From assembly GCF_014656075.1 (NCBI RefSeq), contig NZ_BNBS01000042.1, forward strand, positions 1-64,000: 64,000 nucleotides of DNA, read 5' to 3'. Below, one piece after another: positions 43,543 to 51,516 of the stretch. How positions within the stretch are numbered: position 1 is the stretch's first letter; each line of letters starts with the position of its first letter. This stretch comes from Streptomyces hydrogenans (GTDB lineage Bacteria; Actinomycetota; Actinomycetes; Streptomycetales; Streptomycetaceae). The notes under the pieces were generated by a model. It was not told the origin of the DNA. It saw only the letters and a list, made by a program, of their open reading frames with translations, and ran no database searches. Both the position numbers and the translations under genes were made by a program.

Positions 43543-44193
43543 ATGCAGTACGCGATATCCGCACTACCCCCGTCGTGGTCGCCCCGCCCGTGGTGGCCCC
43601 GCCCGTGGTGGTCCCGCCTCCTCGCCCGTGTGTCGCGCGCCGAGGACGTCCACGTGCCCCGGGGCCGCCACCTGCGCGCGCTGCCGGCGTGGCACGGCGA
43701 CGGGCGCCCGCCCACCCTGGCCGAGCTCTACCGGGCCCGGCGGCTCGACATGGTGCGGCTCGCGCTGTTCCTGGTCGACGACCTGCACACGGCCGAGGAC
43801 GTCGTCCAGGACGCCTTCGCCGCGGTCTGCCGCGCCCACGGCACCTCGCTCGCCGGCCTCCAGGACCCCGCCGCGTACCTGCACACCGCCGTCGTCAACG
43901 CGGCCCGTTCCGTCCTGCGCCGCCGCCGTACCGCCCGCGCGTACGCCCCGCCCCACCAGGGCGCGGGTCCACCCGTCGACGAGGCCCTGCTGCTCGCCGA
44001 GGAACACCGCGATGTCCTCGCCGCCCTGGCCGAACTCACCCACCGCCAGCGCGAGGTGCTCGTCCTGCGCTACTGGTCCGAGCTCACCGAGGCCCAGATC
44101 GCCGACACCCTCGGCCTCTCCCGCGGCACCGTCAAATCCACCGCCAGCCGAGCCCTCGACGCCCTGGAGAAGAGACTGGAGGCGGCCCGATGA
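43543..44193 (+). CDS. ECF RNA polymerase sigma factor
   Basis: This 216-aa protein has sigma region 2 (about 65-125: LYRARRLDMVRLALFLVDDLHTAEDVVQDAF) and region 4 (about 155-210: LTHRQREVLVLRYWSELTEAQIADTLGLSRGTVKSTASRAL), as in SigE-like ECF factors. The first 60 residues are an odd Trp/Pro/Arg-rich extension with the repeat PRPWWPRPWW, so a later start is possible. The next gene overlaps by 4 nt and encodes a small membrane protein that may be its anti-sigma factor. Confidence 0.9.
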   Translation: MQYAISALPPSWSPRPWWPRPWWSRLLARVSRAEDVHVPRGRHLRALPAWHGDGRPPTLAELYRARRLDMVRLALFLVDDLHTAEDVVQDAFAAVCRAHGTSLAGLQDPAAYLHTAVVNAARSVLRRRRTARAYAPPHQGAGPPVDEALLLAEEHRDVLAALAELTHRQREVLVLRYWSELTEAQIADTLGLSRGTVKSTASRALDALEKRLEAAR

Positions 44194-44549
44194 CCCTGCC
44201 CCCCGACGGAACCCCCACCGGTACGACGCGTACCGAGGCCCGCCTCCGTGCCGCCCTCGTCGCTCGCGCCGCGCTCCTCACCCCTCACGAACTCCGCCCC
44301 GCCGCCCCGCCCGAGGGCCGCGCCCGGGGGGTCCGCCGTGTCCACGGCGCCGTCCTCGCCGCCGTCGTCGCCGTCGCGGCGGCGATCGCGGTCCTCGCGC
44401 TGCTTCCCGCCGACGGCGCGCCGTCCCCCGCCCCGCCCGCCCGGCCCCCGGCCCCGACCCGCGGCGGTCCCCCGACCCCGCCGCCGGCCGCGACACCGAC
44501 GCCGTCACCGGCACCGGCGACCCCGTCGGTCGCGGACCCCTCGCCGTGA
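44190..44549 (+). CDS. Small single-pass membrane protein, candidate anti-sigma partner
   Basis: This 119-aa protein has a cytoplasmic N-terminal part of about 48 residues, one membrane segment (AVLAAVVAVAAAIAVLALL) and a Pro/Thr-rich outer tail. Gene order and the ATGA overlap with the ECF sigma gene fit an anti-sigma factor, and homologues in this position are often so annotated, but I see no zinc-binding HxxxCxxC motif. Function is inferred from context only. Confidence 0.7.
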   Translation: MTLPPDGTPTGTTRTEARLRAALVARAALLTPHELRPAAPPEGRARGVRRVHGAVLAAVVAVAAAIAVLALLPADGAPSPAPPARPPAPTRGGPPTPPPAATPTPSPAPATPSVADPSP

Positions 44550-44574
44550 CGCCGGACGTCCGCCGGCGGGGGGC

Positions 44575-45420
44575 TCAGGCCACGTGCAGCATCAGGCCGA
44601 TGCCCACCACCATCAGGCCGGCGGCGGCCACTCTCGGACCGCCGAAGCGTTCCTTGAAGAACAGGGCGCCGATGGCGGCGCCGACGATGATGGAGGACTC
44701 GCGGAGGGCGGCGACCGGGGCCAGGGGGGCCCGCGTCTGGGCCCAGAGGACGAGGGCGTAGGCGGCGACCGAGAGGGCCGCGCCGAGCAGACCGCGGGCC
44801 GCGTGGGGGCGCAGGGCCGGGAGGAGGGCCCGGCGGCGGACCGCCAGGGCGTACGCCGGGATGCACAGGCCCTCCAGGACCATCAGCCAGGCGATGTAGC
44901 CGAGCGTGGTGCCGGAGGCGCGGACGCCGACGCCGTCGACGACCGTGTACAGCGCGATCGACAGGCCGGTGGCGAGGGCCGCGAAGAGGGCCGTCCGGTG
45001 CGCGCCCTTCCCCCGGGCGCCCCACAGGGCCAGGCCCGTCAGGCCCGCGCAGGCCACCGCCACCCCGGTGAGCTGCCGGCCGTCCGGCACCTCGCCGACG
45101 AAGACCGCCGCCAGGACCGTCACGACCAGCGGCGCCGTACCGCGCGCGATCGGGTACGTCTGCCCGAAGTCGCCCAGCGTGAAGGACTTCATGAGGAGGG
45201 CGTAGTACGCGACGTGCAGGGCCGCCGAGGCGAGCAGGTACGGCCACGCGCCGGCGGCCGGGAGGGGCGTGAAGGGGACGAGCGCCAGGCCGATCAGCGC
45301 CCCGCCGCCGGCGATCAGCGTGAAGGAGACGAGCTGGTCGCGGATGTGGTGGGCCAGGGCGTTCCACGAGGCGTGCGTGACCGCCGCGACCAGCACCACA
45401 CACACGACCAGCGGCGTCAC
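44575..45420 (-). CDS. EamA/DMT-family transporter
   Basis: This 281-aa protein has 10 hydrophobic segments in two homologous halves, each ending in a typical EamA strand (PIARGTAPLVVTVLAAVFVGE, then ALRESSIIVGAAIGALFFKE). It exports small metabolites or takes up nucleotide-sugar-like compounds; the substrate is unknown. GTG 45,420 overlaps the stop of the YbaK gene (GTGA). Confidence 0.87.
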   Translation of the reverse strand: MTPLVVCVVLVAAVTHASWNALAHHIRDQLVSFTLIAGGGALIGLALVPFTPLPAAGAWPYLLASAALHVAYYALLMKSFTLGDFGQTYPIARGTAPLVVTVLAAVFVGEVPDGRQLTGVAVACAGLTGLALWGARGKGAHRTALFAALATGLSIALYTVVDGVGVRASGTTLGYIAWLMVLEGLCIPAYALAVRRRALLPALRPHAARGLLGAALSVAAYALVLWAQTRAPLAPVAALRESSIIVGAAIGALFFKERFGGPRVAAAGLMVVGIGLMLHVA

Positions 45421-45908
45421 GCCGTGCGCTCGCGCACGTCCCCGAGGCTCGCGCCCGCGTGGGCGATCAGTTCCCTCGGCGGCAGAGCGAAGACGGAGTG
45501 CGGGGTGCCGGCCGCCGCCCACACCAGCTCGTGGCCCAGCAGGCCCTCGTCGGCCAGCACGCGGGTCCGGGTGCGGTGCCCGAAGGGCGGGACGCCCCCG
45601 ATCGCGTACCCCGTCGTCTCCCGGACCACCCGAGCGTCCGCCCGGGTGACCTTCTCGGCGCCCAGCGCCTCCCGCACCCGCTCGACGTCCACCCGCGACG
45701 CCCCGTCCATGAGGACCAGCACCGGCACCCCGTCGGCCGCGAAGATCAGCGACTTCACGATCTCGGAGACGGCGCAGCCGATCGCGTCGGCGGCCTGCTG
45801 GGCGGTGCGGGTCTCGTCCGGGAAGCGGCGGACCTCGACGTCGAGACCCAGCTCGGCGAGCGCGGCGGCGAACTGGGGATGGGCGGCGGAGGCGGCGTCG
45901 GTCGTCAT
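45417..45908 (-). CDS. YbaK/EbsC-family aminoacyl-tRNA deacylase
   Basis: This 163-aa protein is a trans-editing domain of the YbaK/ProX type that clears mischarged Cys- or Ala-tRNAPro. Motifs include IVKSLIFAADG with the conserved Lys, GASRVD and TGYAIGGVPPFGH. ATG 45,908. It is upstream of and coupled to the EamA transporter gene. Confidence 0.88.
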   Translation of the reverse strand: MTTDAASAAHPQFAAALAELGLDVEVRRFPDETRTAQQAADAIGCAVSEIVKSLIFAADGVPVLVLMDGASRVDVERVREALGAEKVTRADARVVRETTGYAIGGVPPFGHRTRTRVLADEGLLGHELVWAAAGTPHSVFALPPRELIAHAGASLGDVRERTA

Positions 45909-46072
45909 GCCCCGCACCGTAGCGGTCCGTGTAGGACCCACGCGACGCCTTTCCGGCCCCTGGACCCCGGCGCCCCGGGACCGGCCCGGGGCGCGGCGCC
46001 GGGCCCCGAACGCCGGGACCCCGTACGCCGGGGCCTCCGACCCCCCGGACCCTGAACGCCCGGCCTCGTACC

Positions 46073-46096
46073 CCCGCAAGCCCGCAAGCCCGCAAG
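46073..46096. repeat. Three tandem CCCGCAAG octamers
   Basis: Three exact 8-bp units lie in the 247-bp gap 45,909-46,155, which also holds degenerate CCGGACCC/GAACGCC echoes and, presumably, the YbaK promoter. No gene was seen there. Confidence 0.6.
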
Positions 46097-46155
46097 CCCG
46101 AGCCTCGCCCACCGGGGTGCGCCCCCGCCCGCCCCGCCCGCTCGCCCCGGTCGCG

Positions 46156-47784
46156 TCAGCCCGCCTTCAGCACCTTCGCCACCACCGGTCCCGCCGCGTC
46201 GCTGCCGTGGCCGCCCGCCTCGACGACGGCCGCGGCGGCGAGGTCGCCGGAGTAGCCGGTGAACCAGCTGTTGGACGTCTGCCCGTCGACCTCCGCCGAT
46301 CCGGTCTTCGCGCCCTTGGGCCACGGCACCCCGGCCATGGCCTCGACGGCGGTCCCGCGCGGGCCGGTGGCCGCCGCGTTCATCATCTTCTGCAGCCCGA
46401 GGGCCACCTCGCCCGGCAGCCGCTCGGCCTTCGCGAACTCGCGGCCGTCCAGGTCCCGGGGGACCAGGTACGGCTGGAGGAACCCGCCGTTCTTCACGGT
46501 CGCGGACACCGACGCCATGTTGAGCGCGTTCATGGTGATCCTGCCCTGCCCGATGTACGAGGCCGCCGTCTCGGACCCGCTGGACTCGGGGACGGACCCG
46601 TCCTCGGTCTGCACGCCCACCGACCACAGCTCGCCGATCCCGAACCACTTGCGGGCGGTGTCGCCGAGCGCGGTGTTGTGGACGCCCTTGTCCTTGAGCG
46701 GGGTGATCGCCTTGATGAAGGCGGTGTTGCAGGACATGGCGAAGGCGTTGGTGAGATCGCCCTTGGTGGAGAAGCCGCTGAGGTTCTCGAATTGGGTTCC
46801 GTCCCACAGCACGGAGGACGGACACTCCACCGGCGAATCCGGCCGCGCCACCCCGTACCGCATCATCATCGCCCCCGTCACGATCTTCATCGTGGAGCCG
46901 GGCGCCTGCTTCCCCTGGAACGCCGTGTTGAAGCCGCTCGCCGGGTTGTTGGCGACCGCCCGGATCGCGCCCGTCGACGGCTCGACCGCCGCCACGGCCG
47001 CCGTCGGGAACTCCTTCACGGCCTTCTCGGCCGCCGCCTGCACGCCCGCGTCGATCGTCGTCCGCAGCTCGCCGGGCTTGCCGGCGGCCAGGACGAGGAG
47101 GGTGCTGACCGGCGTGCCGTTCGCGCTCTCGATCCAGGTCTCGACGCCCGGCGTGCCGCCGGCCTTCCCGCCGTACCGCTGGCGCAGCGCGTCCAGGACG
47201 GGCACGAGCGACGGGTACTTCTCGGGCGGCAGCGCGACGCCCTTGTGGTCGAGCGCCCTCACCGGCGGCGCCTTCGCCGTGCCGGTCCGCAGGGTGGCGC
47301 CCGCGGTCAGCTTCGGGTGGAGCACGGTGGGCGTCCAGCGCACCAGCGGCCGGCCGGTGGACTCGCCGCGGACGACGCCGAGCTTCGACGTGTACGTCCA
47401 CGGCTTCGACACCCCGTCGTACGTCACGGTCGCCTCGACCGTGAACGGCACGACCGCCCCCGTCGGCGTCCCGGGCGTGATCTTCGCCTCCGAGACCCCC
47501 ACGTCCTCCCGGTACGAGGCGACCGCAGGGCCCGCCGTCACCGGATCGTTCGTCAGCTGCCCGGCCCGGTCGGACTCTCCGGCCGCCCAGGCGGCGAGGA
47601 AGTCCCGCGCGGTGGCGGTGACCTCCTCGGAGCTCAGCGGCCCCGTCTTCGGCGCCGCCCGCGTCCCGACGTCCGGCGAGCCGCCCGTCACCCCGTTCCA
47701 GAGGTTGTACCCCCCGTACGCCACCCCGCCGGCGACGACGGCGAACACGCCCCCGACGATCCCTACCTTCACTCCACTGCGCAT
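46156..47784 (-). CDS. Penicillin-binding protein (class B-type transpeptidase)
   Basis: This 542-aa protein has an N-terminal anchor (VGIVGGVFAVVAGGVAYGG), an NTF2-like domain (about 50-150) as in PBP2a, a short dimerisation region and a transpeptidase domain. The active-site boxes are STMK (Ser297, Lys300), SCN (351-353) and KTG (493-495). It cross-links peptidoglycan outside the membrane; NTF2-containing PBPs often have low beta-lactam affinity. ATG 47,784, with 218 bp before the next, divergent gene. Confidence 0.93.
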   Translation of the reverse strand: MRSGVKVGIVGGVFAVVAGGVAYGGYNLWNGVTGGSPDVGTRAAPKTGPLSSEEVTATARDFLAAWAAGESDRAGQLTNDPVTAGPAVASYREDVGVSEAKITPGTPTGAVVPFTVEATVTYDGVSKPWTYTSKLGVVRGESTGRPLVRWTPTVLHPKLTAGATLRTGTAKAPPVRALDHKGVALPPEKYPSLVPVLDALRQRYGGKAGGTPGVETWIESANGTPVSTLLVLAAGKPGELRTTIDAGVQAAAEKAVKEFPTAAVAAVEPSTGAIRAVANNPASGFNTAFQGKQAPGSTMKIVTGAMMMRYGVARPDSPVECPSSVLWDGTQFENLSGFSTKGDLTNAFAMSCNTAFIKAITPLKDKGVHNTALGDTARKWFGIGELWSVGVQTEDGSVPESSGSETAASYIGQGRITMNALNMASVSATVKNGGFLQPYLVPRDLDGREFAKAERLPGEVALGLQKMMNAAATGPRGTAVEAMAGVPWPKGAKTGSAEVDGQTSNSWFTGYSGDLAAAAVVEAGGHGSDAAGPVVAKVLKAG

Positions 47785-48002
47785 GACTGGGTTCCCCTCC
47801 CCGTGTGGACCGTCGAGTCAAGCAGCCACCACCGACAGCTGTCGAGGACGGTGGGTCCCACCTGTCACGTATGCCCGGGACGTTCCCTGGCGCGAAGAAT
47901 TCGTGAAGGCCGAGGAAGCCCCGGTCCCACCGGTACTGCCGTCGGGGCCCCTCATTAGGATGCCGCCTGGCGTTGCTACCGCATCGACGGGGAGGAGCCA
48001 CC

Positions 48003-48527
48003 GTGGCGTGGGACGAATGGAACCAGCTCAAGGCCGAGGCGTCCGGGACGTCATCGACCCGGATGCAGCTGAACCGGGTGCCCGACGAGCCGGACGGCAA
48101 GACGCTGTCCACGAACAGCCAGGGCGACCTCAAGGTCGTCAACGAGCACCTCTCCAAGATCGGCGACCACGCCTTCGGCCTCTACAACCGGCTGTGGCGC
48201 GAGGGCCGGGTGGCCGAGGCCACCACCGACTCCGCCGCCTCCGACCTCTCCGGCCAGGGCTTCGACCTGGGCGGCGCGCTGTCCCACGTCTCCCTCAAGT
48301 GGGCGTCGGCGCTGGCGGACCTCATGGACGCCTGCGCGCACATCTCGAACCACATGGACTACACGAAGAACGCCCACGCGGGTGACGAGATCTTCATCGA
48401 GCGGCGCATGAGCAGCATCGCCATGCTCGACGGCGGCTTCGACGAGCGGGCGTCCGAACCGGGCAAGCCGAACGACCTCGTCTACGGCAACAAGGAAGAC
48501 AAGGGCGACAAGAAGGACGGCGAGTGA
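48003..48527 (+). CDS. Hypothetical helical protein, first gene of a WXG/LXG-like operon
   Basis: This 174-aa protein starts VAWDEWNQLKAEA and has a long helical body with a hydrophobic central helix pair (SLKWASALADLMDACAHISNHM), ending in an acidic/basic tail. The Trp-rich amphipathic start and size recall ESX-type secreted partners, but no canonical W-x-G is present. GTG 48,003 has GGGGAGGAG upstream. It overlaps the following 768-aa gene by one base, so the two products may form a complex. Confidence 0.72.
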   Translation: MAWDEWNQLKAEASGTSSTRMQLNRVPDEPDGKTLSTNSQGDLKVVNEHLSKIGDHAFGLYNRLWREGRVAEATTDSAASDLSGQGFDLGGALSHVSLKWASALADLMDACAHISNHMDYTKNAHAGDEIFIERRMSSIAMLDGGFDERASEPGKPNDLVYGNKEDKGDKKDGE

Positions 48528-50833
48528 TGGACTTCGACACCCTGCTGCACGCCAAGTTCGGCACGCTGGACTCCGCGCTGACCGACTGGAACACCCTCGT
48601 CACCAACCTGGAGAAGCTGGAGAAGGACGCCGGCGGGGGCCTGAAGGGCGCTGCCGCCAAGGCCGACTGGCAGGGGGTGAACTCCCAGGTCGGCCGGAAG
48701 TTCATCGACAAGACCGCGGGCGAGTTCGGCGACGCGCACACCCAGGCCACCTCCATCCGCAACATCATCCGCGACACCCTCGGCGAACTGAAGAAGTTCA
48801 AGACCGACCTGGAGGGGGAGATCGCGACGGCGCGGCTCCAGATGGTCTCCGTCGTCCCCTCCGGGAAGAACTTCGTGGCCAAGGCCATGGACGGCGACGC
48901 CGGCAAGGACGTCAAGCAGAGCACCGTCGACGGCGTCCGCGACCGGATCGACGGCATCCTCAGGAGCGCCGCCGAGAGCGACAGCTCCGCCGCCAAGGTC
49001 CTGCGCGCCCTCGTTGACCAGGCCGAGAAGGGCTTCGGCGACGCCAAGTACGCCGACCGGGACCAGGCCGCCGACGCCATGAGGACCGCGGAGGACCTCG
49101 CGGCGCTGGCGAAGAAGGACCCGAGCAAGATGTCGGAGGCCGAGTTCGACCGGCTGCTCGCCGGCCTCACGAAGTACAGCGGCGACGACCTCTTCGCCTC
49201 CACCTTCGCCCACAAGCTCGGCGCCCAGGGCACCCTCGACTTCTGGTCCCAGCTGAACGACCCCAACAGCCGCGACCACGCCGCCGACGGCAAGCGCTAC
49301 GACCAGTACAAGGACCTCCAGAAGCAGCTGGGCCTCACCCTCGCCAACGCCACGCAGAGCGCGAGCCCGGACATGACGCGCTGGAAGTTCGACATGCTCC
49401 AGGCCGTCGAGAAGCCGGTCGGCGGCAACTACGGCGTCTCCGGCTACGTCGTCATGAGCAACCTCATGCGCTGGGGCGACTACGACGACGACTTCCTCAC
49501 CCAGTACGGCGGCAACATGCTCGCCAAGGAGCAGGAGGGCGTGCGCAACGGCGCCCGTCCCGAGCAGATCTGGGGCTACCACGGCGGCGGCCTCTGGCCC
49601 CACCTGAACACCACCGGCACCGACTTCGGCTTCGACCCGATGACCGGCTACATGAAGGCCCTCTCCAACAGCCCGGACGCGGCCACGGAGTTCTTCAACT
49701 CCGAGTTCATCGCCAAGGACACCGAGAACAACCCCTTCACCCGCGACACCGACGGGAACGACAAGAAGGAGCACATCGGCCTCTCCAACTTCCAGTACCT
49801 CTTCGAGGAGCGGGAGTGGATGCAGGAGGAGGACTCGGAGGGCGAGGACAGCATCTCCGGCAAGAACTACCTGGCGGCCGCGCTGGAGGCGGCGACGACG
49901 GGCCACCCGGCCGGTGAGCTCCCCACCTCCGCGACGAGCGTCCACTCGGAGGAGCAGGCGAAGCTGTACTCCGACATCGTCAAGTCCGTCTCCGAGGTCC
50001 CCTCCCGCCTCACCGACAACAGCTTCATGTCGGACAGCATGGGCCAGATCTCGGCGGAGTACATGGCGGACATCCACCGGGGCCTGCGCGCGGGCGCGGT
50101 CGGCGAGGACAAGCTCTACCCGATCGCGGGAGCGGTCGCGGAGCCTCTCAAGGAGCAGGACCTCACCCGCTTCCTGTACACCGTCGGACAGAACCCCGAG
50201 GGGTACGCGGCCGTCAGCGTCGGCCAGCACGCCTACACGGCGGGGATGCTGGAGTACCACTTCGCCCACCCCGACGCCTTCGTCGACCAGGCGGGGAACA
50301 CCCCCGCGCAGAACCTGGAGAAGGCCACCGGCTCCATCGCGCACAACGCCGGTGAGATCCAGGGCATGCTGGGCGCCGGCCGCGCGTACGCCGCCGAGCT
50401 GGACGCGGGCAACAAGGACGCCGAGTTCAACGACGCCATCACGAAGGCGGGCGAGCTCGGAGAGTCCCTCGTCGGCATCGGCGTCGGCGTCGGCACCGCT
50501 TCGATGGTGGGCCCGGGCGGGGTCATCGTCGGCGGCATCGCGGAGACGGTGGCGGGCGAGATCATCGGCGGCCTCACCGACGGACTGATGAAGGACAGCT
50601 CGGGCGAGGTCATCTACCGCAACGGCGAGGAGATCAACGCGACCCGCGAGTCGACCTTCGCCCTCGTGGAGAAGGCCGCCCAGGAGTCGGAGAAGAAGGC
50701 CGGCGCGTCCTACCCGGGCGTGGTGTCCTCGATCGCGGAACAGGCCGAAGCGGGCTTCACCTCCGCCCACACGAACATCCGCGAGTACTGCGAGGGCGTG
50801 GGCGTCCCGAACGAGCTGGAGAAGGACAAGTGA
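48527..50833 (+). CDS. Large helical protein with WXG-like N-terminus (type VII-like cargo candidate)
   Basis: The 768-aa product has an N-terminal helical hairpin (about 1-120) with AKADWQGVNSQVGRKF, a W-x-G turn like WXG100/LXG proteins, then a mainly helical body and a glycine-rich hydrophobic region near 645-690 (GVGTASMVGPGGVIVGGIAE). The fold resembles large actinobacterial proteins annotated DUF6571. It has no signal peptide. I infer a substrate of type VII-like secretion, possibly a toxin-like or surface protein; no toxin active site was recognised. Confidence 0.75.
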   Translation: MDFDTLLHAKFGTLDSALTDWNTLVTNLEKLEKDAGGGLKGAAAKADWQGVNSQVGRKFIDKTAGEFGDAHTQATSIRNIIRDTLGELKKFKTDLEGEIATARLQMVSVVPSGKNFVAKAMDGDAGKDVKQSTVDGVRDRIDGILRSAAESDSSAAKVLRALVDQAEKGFGDAKYADRDQAADAMRTAEDLAALAKKDPSKMSEAEFDRLLAGLTKYSGDDLFASTFAHKLGAQGTLDFWSQLNDPNSRDHAADGKRYDQYKDLQKQLGLTLANATQSASPDMTRWKFDMLQAVEKPVGGNYGVSGYVVMSNLMRWGDYDDDFLTQYGGNMLAKEQEGVRNGARPEQIWGYHGGGLWPHLNTTGTDFGFDPMTGYMKALSNSPDAATEFFNSEFIAKDTENNPFTRDTDGNDKKEHIGLSNFQYLFEEREWMQEEDSEGEDSISGKNYLAAALEAATTGHPAGELPTSATSVHSEEQAKLYSDIVKSVSEVPSRLTDNSFMSDSMGQISAEYMADIHRGLRAGAVGEDKLYPIAGAVAEPLKEQDLTRFLYTVGQNPEGYAAVSVGQHAYTAGMLEYHFAHPDAFVDQAGNTPAQNLEKATGSIAHNAGEIQGMLGAGRAYAAELDAGNKDAEFNDAITKAGELGESLVGIGVGVGTASMVGPGGVIVGGIAETVAGEIIGGLTDGLMKDSSGEVIYRNGEEINATRESTFALVEKAAQESEKKAGASYPGVVSSIAEQAEAGFTSAHTNIREYCEGVGVPNELEKDK

Positions 50834-51453
50834 CCATGAAGCTCACGAGGAGGCGCGGCATCGTCGCGCTCGCCGTCCTCGTCCTCGTCGCCGCCTGGGC
50901 CGGCATCAGCTACGCCACCAACACCCCGCCCTTCAAGAAGCCGAGGGGGACGATCGAGGCGAGCGAGCTGTGCCCGTCGTTCGGGACGTCACAGGAGGCG
51001 GCGGACATCCTGAACCGGATCCTGCCGTACGCGACCTCCTACCGCTTCCCCCTGGAAGAGGGCACTCCACGCGGTCTCGACCACCAGGACGTCGACTACT
51101 CGACCCGGTGCTACGTCCAAGGCGGCGGCCGGCTGCTCACGCTCCGCACGTACGCGACGGGCGGAGAGAGCGAGAAGGAGTGGCAGCAGACCGTGCGCGA
51201 CATCGTCTTCTCGGGCCCCGCGGAACCCTTCGACGCCGGACGCTGGGCCTTCACCACGTCCACGCGGAAGGCCGCCGCGGTCTATTCCGCGTGTCTCTCC
51301 GATCCGGACACCGACCTGAGCACCTACATCAAGCTCCGCGACCCCGCCCCCGCCGACCACCTCGACGACCTCCGCCGCCTCGCAGAGATCGCCGCCGAGC
51401 AGGCCCACGAGGACGCCCGCTGCACGGTTCCGGCGGACACTCCCAAGAAGTGA
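50830..51453 (+). CDS. Membrane-anchored secreted protein of unknown function
   Basis: This 207-aa protein has an N-terminal membrane anchor or signal (VALAVLVLVAAWAGISYA) followed by an extracytoplasmic domain of about 170 residues containing four Cys that could pair. No family was recognised. It overlaps the preceding gene (GTGA), so it belongs to the same operon and may be an immunity or assembly partner of the large protein. ATG 50,836 is an alternative start. Confidence 0.7.
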   Translation: MTMKLTRRRGIVALAVLVLVAAWAGISYATNTPPFKKPRGTIEASELCPSFGTSQEAADILNRILPYATSYRFPLEEGTPRGLDHQDVDYSTRCYVQGGGRLLTLRTYATGGESEKEWQQTVRDIVFSGPAEPFDAGRWAFTTSTRKAAAVYSACLSDPDTDLSTYIKLRDPAPADHLDDLRRLAEIAAEQAHEDARCTVPADTPKK

Positions 51454-51470
51454 CGCGACCGGGCGACAGA

Positions 51471-51501
51471 GAGAGGGCGCGACCACCGGTCGCGCCCTCT
51501 C
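51471..51501. terminator. Bidirectional terminator with a perfect 14-bp stem
   Basis: Arms 51,471-51,484 and 51,488-51,501 pair perfectly around ACC, between two convergent genes. Confidence 0.88.
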
Positions 51502-51516
51502 CTCACGTCCACGCGG

